In this document: positions 63,986 through 64,000 of the stretch, one piece after another
Position numbering within the stretch: the first letter of the stretch is position 1
How the letters are laid out: every line of letters starts with the position of its first letter
Source: Chryseolinea soli
Lineage (GTDB): Bacteria; Bacteroidota; Bacteroidia; Cytophagales; Cyclobacteriaceae
Direction: 5' to 3'
Assembly (NCBI RefSeq): GCF_003589925.1
Contig: NZ_CP032382.1
Location: 4,340,001-4,404,000 of the forward strand
DNA: 64,000 bases
Notes under the pieces: generated by a model
What the model was told of the DNA's origin: nothing
Database searches by the model: none
The model's input: only the letters and a program-made list of their open reading frames with translations
Position numbers and translations under genes: made by a program

Positions 63986-64000
63986 AAAGCAGACAGATTG

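Overview
The window comes from a member of the Bacteroidota, most likely a Cytophagales-type gliding soil or freshwater bacterium (Chryseolinea/Ohtaekwangia-like; this placement is inference). Supporting signs are type IX secretion C-terminal domains of both type A and type B, a gliding-motility-type C-terminus, GloVer and MBG repeat proteins, many Bacteroidota-type exported proteins without strong Shine-Dalgarno sites, and DUF1569, DUF1080, YiaA/B and HxlR genes. No rRNA, tRNA, CRISPR array or insertion sequence was recognised.

Layout. 1-10 kb is carbohydrate metabolism: the end of a GH78 alpha-L-rhamnosidase, a ChbG/YdjC deacetylase, then a co-directional trio of glucose-dehydrogenase-like SDR, GH63-type glucosidase and glycogen-debranching-type amylo-alpha-1,6-glucosidase. 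10-20 kb holds outer-membrane-type proteins, a seven-helix membrane protein fused to a serine hydrolase, a MacB/FtsX-type permease, a DUF1080 protein and an L,D-transpeptidase. 20-31 kb holds regulators and small enzymes: a MarR-GNAT fusion behind a perfect palindrome, an amidohydrolase lipoprotein, a divergent saccharopine-dehydrogenase homologue, HxlR and AraC regulators, and a TPR sensor kinase. 31-47 kb is dominated by three large secreted repeat proteins with T9SS sorting domains, separated by small hypothetical and regulatory genes. 47-53 kb has a minus-strand run of small membrane or exported proteins of unknown function and several lipoproteins. 53.7-55.2 kb is gene-poor and rich in short repeats and dyads.

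From about 56.0 to 63.5 kb the composition turns clearly AT-rich and the genes change character. This is an accessory island with an XRE-type regulator, a DUF3892 protein, a P-loop ATPase and, on the opposite strand, a tightly packed four-gene operon. In transcription order the operon has a Cap4/DUF4297-like nuclease domain joined to an ABC-3C C-terminal domain, an ABC-3C middle component, a DUF3732 Rad50/SMC-like ATPase with a zinc-hook CxxC, and a dGTP triphosphohydrolase. I read this as an ABC-three-component conflict system carrying a nuclease and a nucleotide-depleting enzyme. It is the strongest candidate in the window for a poorly described defence system. A PadR regulator after the island returns to host-like composition.

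Coordinates are corrected to the most plausible start codons. Functions are inferred from remembered family motifs; no database search was run.
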